Below, piece after piece: positions 16,252 through 24,920 of a DNA stretch of 64,000 nucleotides. Position 1 is the stretch's first letter, and every line of letters begins with the position of its first letter. The position numbers were made by a program, and so were the translations under genes. Location of the stretch: positions 1 to 64,000 of the forward strand of contig JAHBWC010000013.1 in NCBI GenBank assembly GCA_019637225.1. Direction: 5' to 3'. The notes under the pieces were generated by a model, which was not told the DNA's origin, made no database searches, and was given only the letters and a program-made list of their open reading frames with translations. Source of the stretch: Labilithrix sp. (lineage in GTDB: Bacteria > Myxococcota_A > Polyangia > Polyangiales > Polyangiaceae).

Positions 16252-17013
16252 GTGGCGTCAGGGTTCTCCTTCGACGTAGGCGCGCACGGCAAGGTGAGCG
16301 GAGCGATCTACCGCGCCGCCGATCCCGTCGGGCAGGCGACGCTCGTCCTCGCGCACGGCGCAGGCGCGCCGCGGACGCACCCGTTCATGACGTCGATGGC
16401 CGCGCGGATCGCGAAGAAGGGCGTCGACGTCGTCACGTTCAACTTCCTCTATGCGGAGGCGGGACGAAAGATGCCCGATCGCGTCGAGCTCCTCGAGGCG
16501 ACCTGGCGCGCCGCCGTCGCGACCGTGCGCGCACGCGGCGGGCTGCCGAAGGAGCGCCTCTTCATCGGCGGCAAGTCGATGGGCGGGCGGATCGCGACGC
16601 ACATCGCCGCGGCGAACGAGGGGCTCGTCCTCGCGGGCGTCGTCCTGCTCGGCTATCCGCTCCATCCGATCGGAAAGCCAGAGGTCGTCCGCGACGAGAT
16701 CCTCCGCGTCCGTCTCCCGATGCTCGTGGTCCAGGGGTCACGCGACGACCTCGGCACCGCGGCCGACATGCAGGAGCTCCTCGCGGGCACGCCGCGCGCG
16801 CGTGTCCACACGGTCGAGGGCGGCGATCACTCGCTCGCGCTGCCGAAGCGTGAGGGCGCCGAGCGGCAGGAGCGAGAGCTCGACGCCGCGGCCGCCGCGA
16901 TCGCCGCCTTCGTCGCGGCGCCGCGCGCGAGGGCGAAGGCCAAGCGGAGAACGACGACCGCGAAACGAGCGGCAAACCGAGAGAAGACGACGATGAACGA
17001 GGAGAAGCGATGA
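16252..17013 (+). CDS. Alpha/beta hydrolase (dienelactone-hydrolase-like, KANL3/Tex30 type)
   Basis: 253 residues. Oxyanion motif HGAGAP, nucleophile Ser in GKSMGGR, acid Asp in GSRDDLG, and His in GGDHSL form a complete triad. Family members are small cytosolic hydrolases of undefined substrate. The C-terminal ~35 residues are an Ala/Arg/Lys-rich basic tail (ARAKAKRRTTTAKRA) absent from most relatives. GTG start at 16252. The stop overlaps the next start by 4 nt (ATGA), so it is translationally coupled to the YkgJ-family gene. Confidence 0.88.
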   Translation: MASGFSFDVGAHGKVSGAIYRAADPVGQATLVLAHGAGAPRTHPFMTSMAARIAKKGVDVVTFNFLYAEAGRKMPDRVELLEATWRAAVATVRARGGLPKERLFIGGKSMGGRIATHIAAANEGLVLAGVVLLGYPLHPIGKPEVVRDEILRVRLPMLVVQGSRDDLGTAADMQELLAGTPRARVHTVEGGDHSLALPKREGAERQERELDAAAAAIAAFVAAPRARAKAKRRTTTAKRAANREKTTMNEEKR

Positions 17014-17909
17014 CCGAACGCAGGGTGGGTCTCGACCATCGGGATCCGATGCTCCGGCCGTTCATCGAGGTCGAGGCGAAGATCATCCGCGACGTCGTCG
17101 GCGACGCGAAGGCCAGAGGCGCCACCGCGCGGGAGGTCGCCGGCGAGGTCGCCGAGCTCGTGCACGAGGACGCGGAGGTCGCCGCCGAGACGATGTCGGA
17201 GCGGCTCGCGAGCGGCCGCCGCCTTCCGCTCGCCTGCTCCGCGGGCTGCTCGTACTGCTGCTACTCGTCGACGGTCCACGCGTCGGCGCCCGAGATCCTG
17301 CGCATCGCGTCCTGGCTGAAGGAGAACCGTTCGCCGGAGGACCTCGCCGCGTTGAAGGAGCGCGCGAGCGCCGCCGCGAAGGACATCGCTCCGCTCGACC
17401 TCACGGGTCGCGCGCGCGCGAAGATCCCGTGTCCGCTGCTCGACGTCGGCACCGGGCGCTGCACCGTCTACGACGTCCGGCCGATCTCGTGCCGCGCGTA
17501 CCACTCGGGCAGCGTCGACGCGTGCAAGAAGGCGCACGACGACGGCGAGGCGAACCCCGTGCTGCCGATCGATCCGCCGCGCTTCCAGGTGGCGCACGCG
17601 CACGCCTTCGGGATGATGACCGCGCTGGTCGGCGAGGGGCTCGACGTCGGACCTTACGATCTCGCGGCCGCGCTCCCGATCGCGCTCGAGCATGACCTCG
17701 ACGAGCGCTGGCTCGCGGGCGACAAGGTCCTCCCCCACACGCGGCTCAGCGAAGAGGCGGCCGTCGGCTACGACGCCGTCCTCGCGGAGCTCGTCGCCGA
17801 TCTCCGCGGAGGCCGCCTCGACGTCGCCGAGGGGATCGCGCGGCGGCTCGATCCCGAGGCGCGCCGGAAGGACCGAAACCGCCGCAAGCGCGACAAGCGG
17901 AAGCGCTAG
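17010..17909 (+). CDS. YkgJ-family cysteine-cluster (Fe-S) protein
   Basis: 299 residues. The signature CxxxCxxCC (CSAGCSYCC, about residues 75-83) is followed by CPLLDVGTGRCTVYDVRPISCRAYHS, whose cysteines complete the cluster seen in YkgJ/PF03692 proteins. These are thought to bind zinc or an Fe-S cluster; their reaction is unknown. The C-terminus is strongly basic (RRKDRNRRKRDKRKR). It is coupled to the hydrolase gene by ATGA overlap, suggesting a joint function. Confidence 0.88.
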   Translation: MTERRVGLDHRDPMLRPFIEVEAKIIRDVVGDAKARGATAREVAGEVAELVHEDAEVAAETMSERLASGRRLPLACSAGCSYCCYSSTVHASAPEILRIASWLKENRSPEDLAALKERASAAAKDIAPLDLTGRARAKIPCPLLDVGTGRCTVYDVRPISCRAYHSGSVDACKKAHDDGEANPVLPIDPPRFQVAHAHAFGMMTALVGEGLDVGPYDLAAALPIALEHDLDERWLAGDKVLPHTRLSEEAAVGYDAVLAELVADLRGGRLDVAEGIARRLDPEARRKDRNRRKRDKRKR

Positions 17910-18093
17910 GGCAGGCCCCCTGCAGCGGCCGAGTCGCGCGATTCGACGCGCGATAGGCCGGGGAGAGGTCCGCGCCCGGAGCGCGCGACCGCCTGCGGTG
18001 CGGAGCTCCGCCGTTTCCTTCGCGGAACGCGGTGCTATAACGAAGAGGTCAGAGGGGTCGTCTGCACGCGATCGCCTCGCGTTTCGTTCAATC

Positions 18094-18636
18094 ATGACTT
18101 TTCAGCCCAAGAGACCGTCCAGCCCGGGACACGCCGTAACGCGACCCCCGGCCGCGCCCGCCGGGACGCCGTCGGCGCGCCCTGCGAACATTCGTGACGC
18201 AGCCGCGGAGGCGCACGCGCTCGGCGGCGGCGCCGTGGGGCGGCCGTCGGCCGCGGCGTCGCGGGGCACGAGCCGGAAGACGATCATGCTCGTCGATCCG
18301 GACGCGAGCCTCCGCGCCCGCCTGCGCGCGCTGCTCGAGCTCCACTACGACGTCATCGAAGCGAAGGACGGGATGGAAGCCGTCGAGATGACCGGCTCCA
18401 TCCAGGCCCCGGCGATGATCGTCTGCGACACCGTGATGCCCCGCGTGGACGGCTTCACCCTCGCGAAGATCCTGCGCAACAACCCCGTGATGAAGCGGGT
18501 GCCGATCATGTTCGTCTCGGCGCAGCACAGCCCGCAGCACGTCACGCAGGCGCTCGTCATCGGCGTCAGCCAGTTCGTTCCGAAGACCACCCCGGTCTCG
18601 CAGATCGTCGAGAAGATCCGGAAGATCGTCCTCTAG
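18094..18636 (+). CDS. Single-domain response regulator with disordered N-terminus
   Basis: 180 residues. The first ~62 are Ala/Pro/Gly-rich and probably disordered. A CheY-like receiver follows: acidic site MLVDPD, phosphoacceptor Asp in IVCDTVMPRVDG, Thr/Ser in MFVSAQ, and Lys in FVPKTT. There is no output domain, so it signals by protein contact. No kinase is adjacent. The start ATG at 18094 is preceded by TATAAC about 55 nt upstream, which could be its -10. The site-2 protease gene follows 18 nt later in the same direction. Confidence 0.87.
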   Translation: MTFQPKRPSSPGHAVTRPPAAPAGTPSARPANIRDAAAEAHALGGGAVGRPSAAASRGTSRKTIMLVDPDASLRARLRALLELHYDVIEAKDGMEAVEMTGSIQAPAMIVCDTVMPRVDGFTLAKILRNNPVMKRVPIMFVSAQHSPQHVTQALVIGVSQFVPKTTPVSQIVEKIRKIVL

Positions 18637-18650
18637 GCAGACTAGGCAGA
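18633..18650 (+). repeat. 9-bp tandem duplication containing a stop codon
   Basis: CTAGGCAGA occurs twice in immediate tandem (18633-18641, 18642-18650). The first copy holds the TAG stop of the response regulator, and the second lies between it and the next gene's start. Confidence 0.85.
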
Positions 18651-18654
18651 CGTC

Positions 18655-19635
18655 GTGCCCGCGCTCGAGCTGAAACTCGGTTCCATTCCCCTCAAGATTC
18701 AGGGGAGCTTCTTGCTCATGGCGCTCCTGCTCGGGCTGAACGAGCGGGACCCGGCGAAGCTCGCGCTCTGGGTCGCGATCGTGCTCGTCTCCGTGATCAT
18801 CCACGAGCTCGGGCACGCGCTCGTGGGCAAGGCGTTCGGGCTCACGCCGCGCATCGAGCTGCACGGGATGGGCGGCCTCACGTTCTTCAACGGCGGCCGC
18901 GCGGAGATGTCGACCGGCAAGAGCATCGCGATCAGCCTCGCGGGTCCGTTCGCCGGCTTCGTGTTCGCGTTCGTCGTCGTCGCCACGCAGGTCGGCGGCT
19001 TCCACCCGATCCACCCGCTCGCCCGCGAGGCGGTGAGGCTCCTTCTCTGGGTGAACGTCGGCTGGGGCGTCTTCAACTTGCTCCCGATGCTGCCGCTCGA
19101 CGGCGGCAACGTCCTTCGCTCGATCGCGAGCGCGATCACGAAGCCCCACGGCGAGAAGATCGCGCGGGTGCTCTCGATCGTCGTCGCCGCCGGCATCGCG
19201 CTGCTCGCGGTGCAGTACAAGCAGTGGTGGGTGCTGTACCTCGGCGTCCTCTACGGTTTCCAGAACGTCCAGGGGCTCCGCCAGGCCGGGCAGCTCCGCG
19301 TCGACCAGACGCTCGCCGACGCCATCGAGAGGGGCTACGCCGCCCTCGACCGGCGCGAGCACAAAGAGGTGGCCGCGGTCCTCAAGCCCGCGCTCGAGAC
19401 GCAGGCCTCGCCCGAGCTCCGTCAGGTCGGCCTGCGCATCTACGTCGTCGCGCTCCTCCGGGAAGGGGAGTGGTCCGAGGTGATGGACGTCGTGGAGCGC
19501 GAACGGCGTGTCATCGGCTCCGAGGACCTGGGCCGCTTCTCGCAGGCGATGCGGGAGCTCGGGCGCGACAAGGAAGCCGAGCGCATCGACGAGCTCGTGA
19601 AGGCGCCCGCGCCCCTCAGCGAGTTCCGCGCGTAG
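18655..19635 (+). CDS. Site-2 protease family (M50) membrane metalloprotease
   Basis: 326 residues. Membrane helices carry the zinc motif HELGH (about residue 44) and the second motif LPLDGG (about 153), so the active site is complete. About six helices run to residue 205. The C-terminal ~115 residues are a soluble, TPR-like helical region (YAALDRREHKEVAAVLKPAL). S2P enzymes cut membrane-bound regulators or signal remnants. The substrate is unknown. GTG start at 18655, in tandem with the response regulator. Confidence 0.92.
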   Translation: MPALELKLGSIPLKIQGSFLLMALLLGLNERDPAKLALWVAIVLVSVIIHELGHALVGKAFGLTPRIELHGMGGLTFFNGGRAEMSTGKSIAISLAGPFAGFVFAFVVVATQVGGFHPIHPLAREAVRLLLWVNVGWGVFNLLPMLPLDGGNVLRSIASAITKPHGEKIARVLSIVVAAGIALLAVQYKQWWVLYLGVLYGFQNVQGLRQAGQLRVDQTLADAIERGYAALDRREHKEVAAVLKPALETQASPELRQVGLRIYVVALLREGEWSEVMDVVERERRVIGSEDLGRFSQAMRELGRDKEAERIDELVKAPAPLSEFRA

Positions 19636-19667
19636 CGTCGGCGACAGCGCGTCGCGCGCGGCCGCGA

Positions 19668-20288
19668 TCAGGGCCCGTGGTTCGCCCGACCCGGCGTCGG
19701 GGCGCAGGTCGCGAAGGCGCCCGTGACGTCGGGCAGGCGACACTGCGTCTCCGACGGGTTGCCGCCGGCATCGGCGCCCAGCGTCTTCGGTATCGCCGTC
19801 GAGACGAGCACCTGTCCGCCCGGCGCGAGGAGGTGGAGCGCCTCGCCGCTCGACGCGCTGATGCCGAACCGCGCGTAGAAACAGCTGTCGGGGCCGTCGG
19901 GCAAGCAGTCGGCTTTCGGATGCGGGCCGACGCCGCCGGTCTTCCTCGAAGTGACGATCACGATGCGCGCACCCGGCGCGATCGTCGTCCCCGCGGGGAA
20001 CTTCATCGCGGCGCTCCTCTTCGGCTCGCTCGTCTTCTTGTCGGTGTCGGCGACGGCGTAGTCGCCGAGGTCGACGGGCAATTCTCCGCTGTTCGCGATC
20101 TCGATCCACTCGGAGGTGCCGACGGCCGCCACCTCGTTGAAGACGATCGCGCGCGCGGCTTCGCTCTCGACGCCGCTCCCGGCGTTCGCGCCGGCGCCGC
20201 TCTGCGCGCCGCGCACCGATCCGTCGTCCGATCCGCCACACGCGAGCATCCACGCGCACGACGCGGAGGCAATGATTAGCGTACGCAT
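19668..20288 (-). CDS. Lamin-tail-domain lipoprotein
   Basis: 206 residues. MRTLIIASASCAWMLACGGSD gives a lipobox (MLAC). An LTD follows from about residue 48: IVFNEVAAVGTSEWIEIAN is the classic LTD opening, GELPVDLGDYAVAD the second strand pair, and CAPTPGRANHGP the typical end. LTDs co-occur with CotH kinases, and a CotH gene lies 6 kb away in the cluster that starts divergently from this gene 57 bp upstream. It may therefore be the surface partner or substrate of that cluster (inference). The frame continues open upstream by chance. Confidence 0.88.
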   Translation of the reverse strand: MRTLIIASASCAWMLACGGSDDGSVRGAQSGAGANAGSGVESEAARAIVFNEVAAVGTSEWIEIANSGELPVDLGDYAVADTDKKTSEPKRSAAMKFPAGTTIAPGARIVIVTSRKTGGVGPHPKADCLPDGPDSCFYARFGISASSGEALHLLAPGGQVLVSTAIPKTLGADAGGNPSETQCRLPDVTGAFATCAPTPGRANHGP

Positions 20289-20304
20289 GGCCCCAACCTG
20301 GCAA

Positions 20305-20319
20305 CGTCCGCGACGGACG
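20305..20319. promoter_or_regulatory. Palindrome in a divergent promoter gap
   Basis: CGTCCG (20305-20310) and CGGACG (20314-20319) form a 6-bp inverted repeat with a 3-bp centre. It lies mid-way in the 57-bp gap between the LTD lipoprotein and the propeller lipoprotein that opens the VTC/CotH cluster. A shared operator is possible. Confidence 0.3.
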
Positions 20320-20345
20320 CCATCGGTCGTCGGGCCCCAGCGGAC

Positions 20346-21245
20346 ATGCAAGCGAGACACTGGCTCGTCGTCGCACTCGTGTCGTTCGCCGCTTGCGGCG
20401 ACGGCAGGACCGGGCGCGGGATCGCGACCGACGGAACGCTGACGCTCCTTCGCGAGAAGAACCTCTCCGAGCTGCTCCCCGCGACCGGGCGCTACGAGGC
20501 GAGCGGCGTGGCGCTCCGAGACGGCGCCCTTCTCGTCGCCTTCGACAACCGCACGCAGGTCGCAGAGGTCGATCTCGCGCTCTCCACCGCGAAGCTCGGC
20601 CCCGGCGCCAAGTCGGCCTCGCAGTACGAAGGGATCACGATCGCCGCGCGCCCGCTGCCGCGCGTGTACCTCGTGAGGGAGATCGGCGCCGGTGGGCGCG
20701 GAGAGATCGTCACGCTCGACGATCTCGGCAACGTCGCCGCGACGGAGCCGACGGACATCGCCTTTTCGGGCAACAAGGGCCTCGAGGGGATCGCGTGGCT
20801 CGACGACGTCGAGCGGCTCCTCGTGCTCTGCGAGGCGAGCGCGTGCGGCGCAGGCGATCGGCGAGCGGGGCACGGGCTCGTCACGGCGCTGCGCCACGAG
20901 GGCACTTCCTGGGTGACCGAGGCCTCGCTGCCGTTGCCGGACGTGCGCTTCGACGACTACTCCGATCTCGCCGTGCTTCCCGAGGCCGACGGGACACATC
21001 GCATCGCCGTCCTCTCCCAGGAGAGCGCGGCGCTGTGGCTCGGCACGCTGACGACCAGGCCGCTCGCGATCCTCGGTCCGGGCGTCGTGTACGGCTTTCC
21101 GAAGGCCGCCGACCGCGTGCAGTACTGCTCGCTCGAGGGCGTGACGTTCATCGACGCGCGGACGTTCGCGATGGCATCTGATCGCGTGGAGGACGCCGCG
21201 GGCTGCACCAAGGGTGAGGCGCTCCACGTCTTCGCGCTGCCGTGA
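20346..21245 (+). CDS. SdiA-regulated/phytase-esterase-like beta-propeller lipoprotein
   Basis: 299 residues. MQARHWLVVALVSFAACGDG has a lipobox (FAAC). The mature part is a beta-propeller with ASGVALRDGALLVAFDN, SQYEGITI, GLEGIAWLDDVERLLVLCE and YSDLAVL, the pattern of the SdiA-regulated / DUF3616 / 'esterase-like phytase' group. These bind or hydrolyse phosphoesters in some members; catalysis here is unproven. The same fold recurs as the C-terminal half of the gene at 22833. It probably opens the operon to the VTC polymerase: its stop is 126 nt before that ATG. Confidence 0.75.
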   Translation: MQARHWLVVALVSFAACGDGRTGRGIATDGTLTLLREKNLSELLPATGRYEASGVALRDGALLVAFDNRTQVAEVDLALSTAKLGPGAKSASQYEGITIAARPLPRVYLVREIGAGGRGEIVTLDDLGNVAATEPTDIAFSGNKGLEGIAWLDDVERLLVLCEASACGAGDRRAGHGLVTALRHEGTSWVTEASLPLPDVRFDDYSDLAVLPEADGTHRIAVLSQESAALWLGTLTTRPLAILGPGVVYGFPKAADRVQYCSLEGVTFIDARTFAMASDRVEDAAGCTKGEALHVFALP

Positions 21246-21370
21246 GCCGGCGGCGCGTGACGCTGCCGCTCGCCGCAGGGCGGCCCACGATCGCGCGCTC
21301 GTCCGTGGTTCGTCCGCGTGACGATCTCGAGACATCGGCGCGGGGGTTGCTCCCAGAGTCGACGAGGGCG

Positions 21371-22138
21371 ATGGAGATCATCGAGCGGTACGAGCACAAG
21401 TTCCTCATTCCCGAGCGGATCATCCCCGAGATTCGGAGCTTCGCGCTCACGACCTCGCGCGTGGACACCAACGCGCGACAGGACGGCACCTACACGATCC
21501 GGTCACTCTATTTCGACACGCCGACGCTCGATCTGTACACGGCCAACGATCGCGAGCAGGGCCGCCGCTTCAAGGCGCGGGTGCGGATGTACCCGGGCGC
21601 CACGAGCCCCTGCTTTCTCGAGGTGAAGCAGCGGAGCCTCGACGTGATCGTCAAGTCGCGCGCGGCGGTGTCTCGCGACCGCTGGCGGCAGGCGATCGCC
21701 TGCGACAGCGCCACGGTCGACGCGCTCCCGGCGCGCAGCCGGAGCGGCGTGCTCGCCTTCGCCTCCAAGGTGCACACCCACCACCTCGCGCCGGTGCTCC
21801 TCGTCGAGTACGAGCGAGAGGCGTACGTGAGCGAAGTGGACTCGTACGCGCGGCTCACGTTCGATCGGCGCATCCGCGTCCAGCCGCGGACCGAGCTCGA
21901 GCTCGACGCCGACGAGGGACGCTGGCGATCGATCGACCACGTCGTCCAGACGCGGACCGCGGAGCCGGCCACGGTGCTCGAGCTGAAGTTCGAGCGACGT
22001 CCGCCCGCGTGGATGCACGCGATGGTGCGGAGGCTCGAGCTCGTCCGCTACGGGTTCTCGAAGTACTGCTACGGCCTTCGCGACGAGCTGACCCTGCCGA
22101 GCGCCGATCGGATCGCGTGCGCGCCGGGGGCGGCGTGA
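21371..22138 (+). CDS. VTC-domain polyphosphate polymerase
   Basis: 255 residues from the ATG at 21371 (after a GAGGG Shine-Dalgarno), matching the bare VTC catalytic domain. Tunnel residues expected from yeast Vtc4 are present: Lys in RYEHKFLIPE, paired Arg in FKARVRMY, EVK in FLEVKQR, acidic/basic YEREAY, RLTFDRRI, metal Glu in VLELKF and Lys in FSKYC. It should make polyphosphate from ATP at the inner membrane, facing the cytoplasm. The stop overlaps the next ATG by 1 nt, so it is coupled to the DUF4956 gene, its usual bacterial partner. Confidence 0.92.
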   Translation: MEIIERYEHKFLIPERIIPEIRSFALTTSRVDTNARQDGTYTIRSLYFDTPTLDLYTANDREQGRRFKARVRMYPGATSPCFLEVKQRSLDVIVKSRAAVSRDRWRQAIACDSATVDALPARSRSGVLAFASKVHTHHLAPVLLVEYEREAYVSEVDSYARLTFDRRIRVQPRTELELDADEGRWRSIDHVVQTRTAEPATVLELKFERRPPAWMHAMVRRLELVRYGFSKYCYGLRDELTLPSADRIACAPGAA

Positions 22139-22821
22139 TGGCCGAGCTCGCCGGCCTCGCTTCACCGGCCGACCCGCTCGCCTGGCGCAGGGTCGTGTTC
22201 GCGCTGCTGCTCGCGTTCGGCCTCGGGCAGATCGTCGCGGCCGTCTACATGGCGACGTTCCGAGGGCTGTCGTACTCGCGGGCGACCGTGCACGCCATGG
22301 CGCTCGGCAGCGTCGTGACGTGCATGTTGATGCTCGCGGTGGGCGGCAGCATCGCGGCGGGGATCGGCGTCGCGGCCGGGCTCACCGCCGTGCGCTTCCG
22401 GACGACGATGCGCGATCCACGCGACATCATCTTCGTCTTCGCGGCCCTCGGCGTCGGGTTCGCGTGCGGGACGCTCGCCCACGCGGCGGCGATCGCCGGC
22501 GTGGCCGTCTTCGCGTTCGGGAGCGTCGCGCTCCACCTGACGAGCTACGGCGCGCGCCGTCAGCCCGACGGCTTGCTCCGCTTCGTCGCCGTCAGCGCGC
22601 CTCCGACCGAGGAGGCGATCGCGAGGGTGCTCGCCGCGCACTGCCGCACGTTCTCGCTCGTCACGCTGCGCGAGACCGCGCAAGGCGACGCGATGGAGCA
22701 CGCCTACCAGATCTCCGCGCGCTCGCCCGACGAGCGGTCGCTGGTCGTCACGAGCCTGCAGCGCGTCCCCGGCGTGCACAACGTCACCTTGCTCCTCCAG
22801 GAACCGACGCTCGACCTCTGA
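22138..22821 (+). CDS. DUF4956 membrane protein
   Basis: 227 residues with four or five hydrophobic segments in the first ~140 residues and the family signature GLTAVRFRTTMRDPRDIIF. A soluble ferredoxin-like C-terminal domain follows (LVTLRETAQGDAMEHAYQISA). DUF4956 proteins are usually encoded beside VTC and CotH, so they may anchor or export the polyphosphate made by VTC. That role is inferred. Start overlaps the VTC stop by 1 nt. Confidence 0.9.
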   Translation: MAELAGLASPADPLAWRRVVFALLLAFGLGQIVAAVYMATFRGLSYSRATVHAMALGSVVTCMLMLAVGGSIAAGIGVAAGLTAVRFRTTMRDPRDIIFVFAALGVGFACGTLAHAAAIAGVAVFAFGSVALHLTSYGARRQPDGLLRFVAVSAPPTEEAIARVLAAHCRTFSLVTLRETAQGDAMEHAYQISARSPDERSLVVTSLQRVPGVHNVTLLLQEPTLDL

Positions 22822-22832
22822 GCCGAACGACG

Positions 22833-24920
22833 ATGTCCTTCCTCGCTCGCCTCAGGACCCGTCTCTCCGTCGCCGCTCCGGTCTTCACCCTCGCGGGGAC
22901 GCTCGGATTGGCCTCGCTCGTCTACTACGGCGACGACGGACGCGCGGCGCTGACGGGCTTCGCCGAGGGCGCGCCGGAGGCGGTCGCGACGCTCGAGGCG
23001 TCGCGCGTCGCGTCGATCAGCGTCGCGGTCGGGGCCGAGGTGGAGCCGGGGCAGCTCGTCGTCACGCTCGACACCGCCGCGGTGGACGGAGAGATCGCCA
23101 TCGCGAAGGCCGAGCAGGTCCGGATCGAGGCGGACGTCCGCGCCGAGCGAAGCGTGCTCGGTCGCCGACTCGACCTGGACCGCGACGCGCTCGAGCTCGA
23201 GGCTCGGCGTGAGCGCGAGGACCTCCTCCGGGTGAAGGCCGAGTCGCAAGCGCTCGACGGCGAGCTCGAGCGCGTGAAGAAGCTCGTCGCCGAACACCAG
23301 CTCGTCGCGGCGGACCTCACGCCGTTGCGCCTCCGGCGAGCCGAGCTCGCCTCGCTTGCGACCGAGAAACCGCGCACGCTCGGCGTCCTGACGAGGCAGC
23401 TCGGCGCCGCCGCTCGACGGAGGAGCGAGGTCGACGACGTCTCGTCGCCGACCTCGGCGAAGCTCGACGCCGACCTGCTCGTCGTCCGTCGCCGGATCGA
23501 GCTCCTCGAGAGGCGGCGCGCGGGGCACTTCCTGCGCGCGACCTCGAGGGGCCGCGTCGTCGCGCTCGACAAGCAGCCCGGAGAGACCGCCGCCGCGGGC
23601 GAGGCGATCGTGAGGCTCGTCAGCCCGACGAACCGCGTGGTCGTCTGCGTCCCGGAGCGTCGCGCGCTCGGGCTCCGCGAGGGGGACGCCGCGCGCCTGT
23701 GGGTGCACGGCGAGCGCGGCGCTCCGCTCGAGGGGCGGACCGTCGTCCTCGGTCCGATCGTCGCGGAGCTCCCGGCGCGCTGCTGGCCGACGCCGAGGCT
23801 GCCGATGTGGGGTCGCGAGATCACGGTGGCGATCGATACGCCGATGGCCCTCGTGGCCGGCGAGTCGTTCGACGTGGTGCTCGACGGGACGACCGCGCCC
23901 CCGCGGCCCGCGAGCGACAAGGGCGGCCCGGTCGCCGCTCCGGCGAGCCCTGTCGGCGTGCCGGTCGCGAAGAAGGCGAACGTGGCGAGCGCGAGCGCCG
24001 AGCCGAGCCTGATGGCGGTGCCGCCCTCGCTCGCGCGCCGCACTCGCTTCGAGCCGTCGGGCGTCGTCGTGCGGCGGGACGAAAACAGGTACCTCGTCGT
24101 GAGCGACGACACCGGGATCAAGGGCGGCCCGGACGACGGGCGCCCGTGCCTCTTCGCGATGAACGGCGCGGGCGCGATCGATCCCTCGCCGATCGCCGTC
24201 ACCGGCGTCGACGTCGTCGACGACCTCGAGGCCATCGCCGCCGGGAGCCGCGGAGAGCTCTACGTGCTCGCCTCGCAGAGCTATAGCAAGCACGACCGGC
24301 GAAAGCCGGCGCGCACGGCGCTGCTCCGCCTCAGCCCGCGCGGCGGCGGCTTTCACGTCGACGGGGAGGTCCACCTCGCGGAGGAGCTCGAGCTCGCGCC
24401 CGAGCGCGCGGCGGCTCTCGGCCTCGCGGGCGGGACGCGGAGCCTCGACGTCGAGGGGATGGCGTTCCACGGCGGCGCGCTCTACCTCGGCTTGAAGGCG
24501 CCGCTCGACGCGCGCGGAGAGGCGATGATCTGGAAGGTCTCCGCCCCGGACGCGCTCTTCGAGCCTGCGTCGCGAGGCGCGGCGAAGCTCGCGAGCGCCG
24601 GGCTCGCGGCGTGGGGCCACGCGCGCGTCGACGTCGAGGTCGACGGCAGAGCGGTCCCGGGCGGGATCTCCGAGCTGATGTTCGAGGAGAGCGGTGCGCT
24701 CGTCCTCACGTCGACGCCGTCGGCGGGGGACCGCGCGGCCGGAGCGCTCTGGCGCGTCGAAGGCGCGCGCGGCGGAGCGCTCGCCGTCGATCTCGTGCGC
24801 CGGTTCCCCGGTCGAAAGCCGGAGGGCCTCGCGCCGTCGCTCACGCCGGGAAAGCTGATGGTGGTCTTCGACGCCGGCGACGAGACGCCGTCGTTCCTCG
24901 AGACGTCATGGCCTCCTTGA
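22833..24920 (+). CDS. HlyD-type membrane-fusion protein fused to a beta-propeller domain
   Basis: 695 residues. A membrane segment near 13-31 leads to a biotinyl-lipoyl-like half (VASISVAVGAEVEPGQLVVTLDT), a long coiled coil (about 85-230), the returning lipoyl half (GRVVALDKQPGETAAAGEAIV) and a beta-barrel to about 350: a complete periplasmic adaptor. A Pro/Ala linker (355-400) follows. The last ~290 residues form a DUF3616/phytase-like propeller (LVVSDDTG, DVEGMAFHGGALYLGLKAPL, GGISELMFEE). I know of no described adaptor with this tail. It lies between DUF4956 and an outer-membrane channel, and its end overlaps the channel start by 13 nt. Confidence 0.85.
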   Translation: MSFLARLRTRLSVAAPVFTLAGTLGLASLVYYGDDGRAALTGFAEGAPEAVATLEASRVASISVAVGAEVEPGQLVVTLDTAAVDGEIAIAKAEQVRIEADVRAERSVLGRRLDLDRDALELEARREREDLLRVKAESQALDGELERVKKLVAEHQLVAADLTPLRLRRAELASLATEKPRTLGVLTRQLGAAARRRSEVDDVSSPTSAKLDADLLVVRRRIELLERRRAGHFLRATSRGRVVALDKQPGETAAAGEAIVRLVSPTNRVVVCVPERRALGLREGDAARLWVHGERGAPLEGRTVVLGPIVAELPARCWPTPRLPMWGREITVAIDTPMALVAGESFDVVLDGTTAPPRPASDKGGPVAAPASPVGVPVAKKANVASASAEPSLMAVPPSLARRTRFEPSGVVVRRDENRYLVVSDDTGIKGGPDDGRPCLFAMNGAGAIDPSPIAVTGVDVVDDLEAIAAGSRGELYVLASQSYSKHDRRKPARTALLRLSPRGGGFHVDGEVHLAEELELAPERAAALGLAGGTRSLDVEGMAFHGGALYLGLKAPLDARGEAMIWKVSAPDALFEPASRGAAKLASAGLAAWGHARVDVEVDGRAVPGGISELMFEESGALVLTSTPSAGDRAAGALWRVEGARGGALAVDLVRRFPGRKPEGLAPSLTPGKLMVVFDAGDETPSFLETSWPP

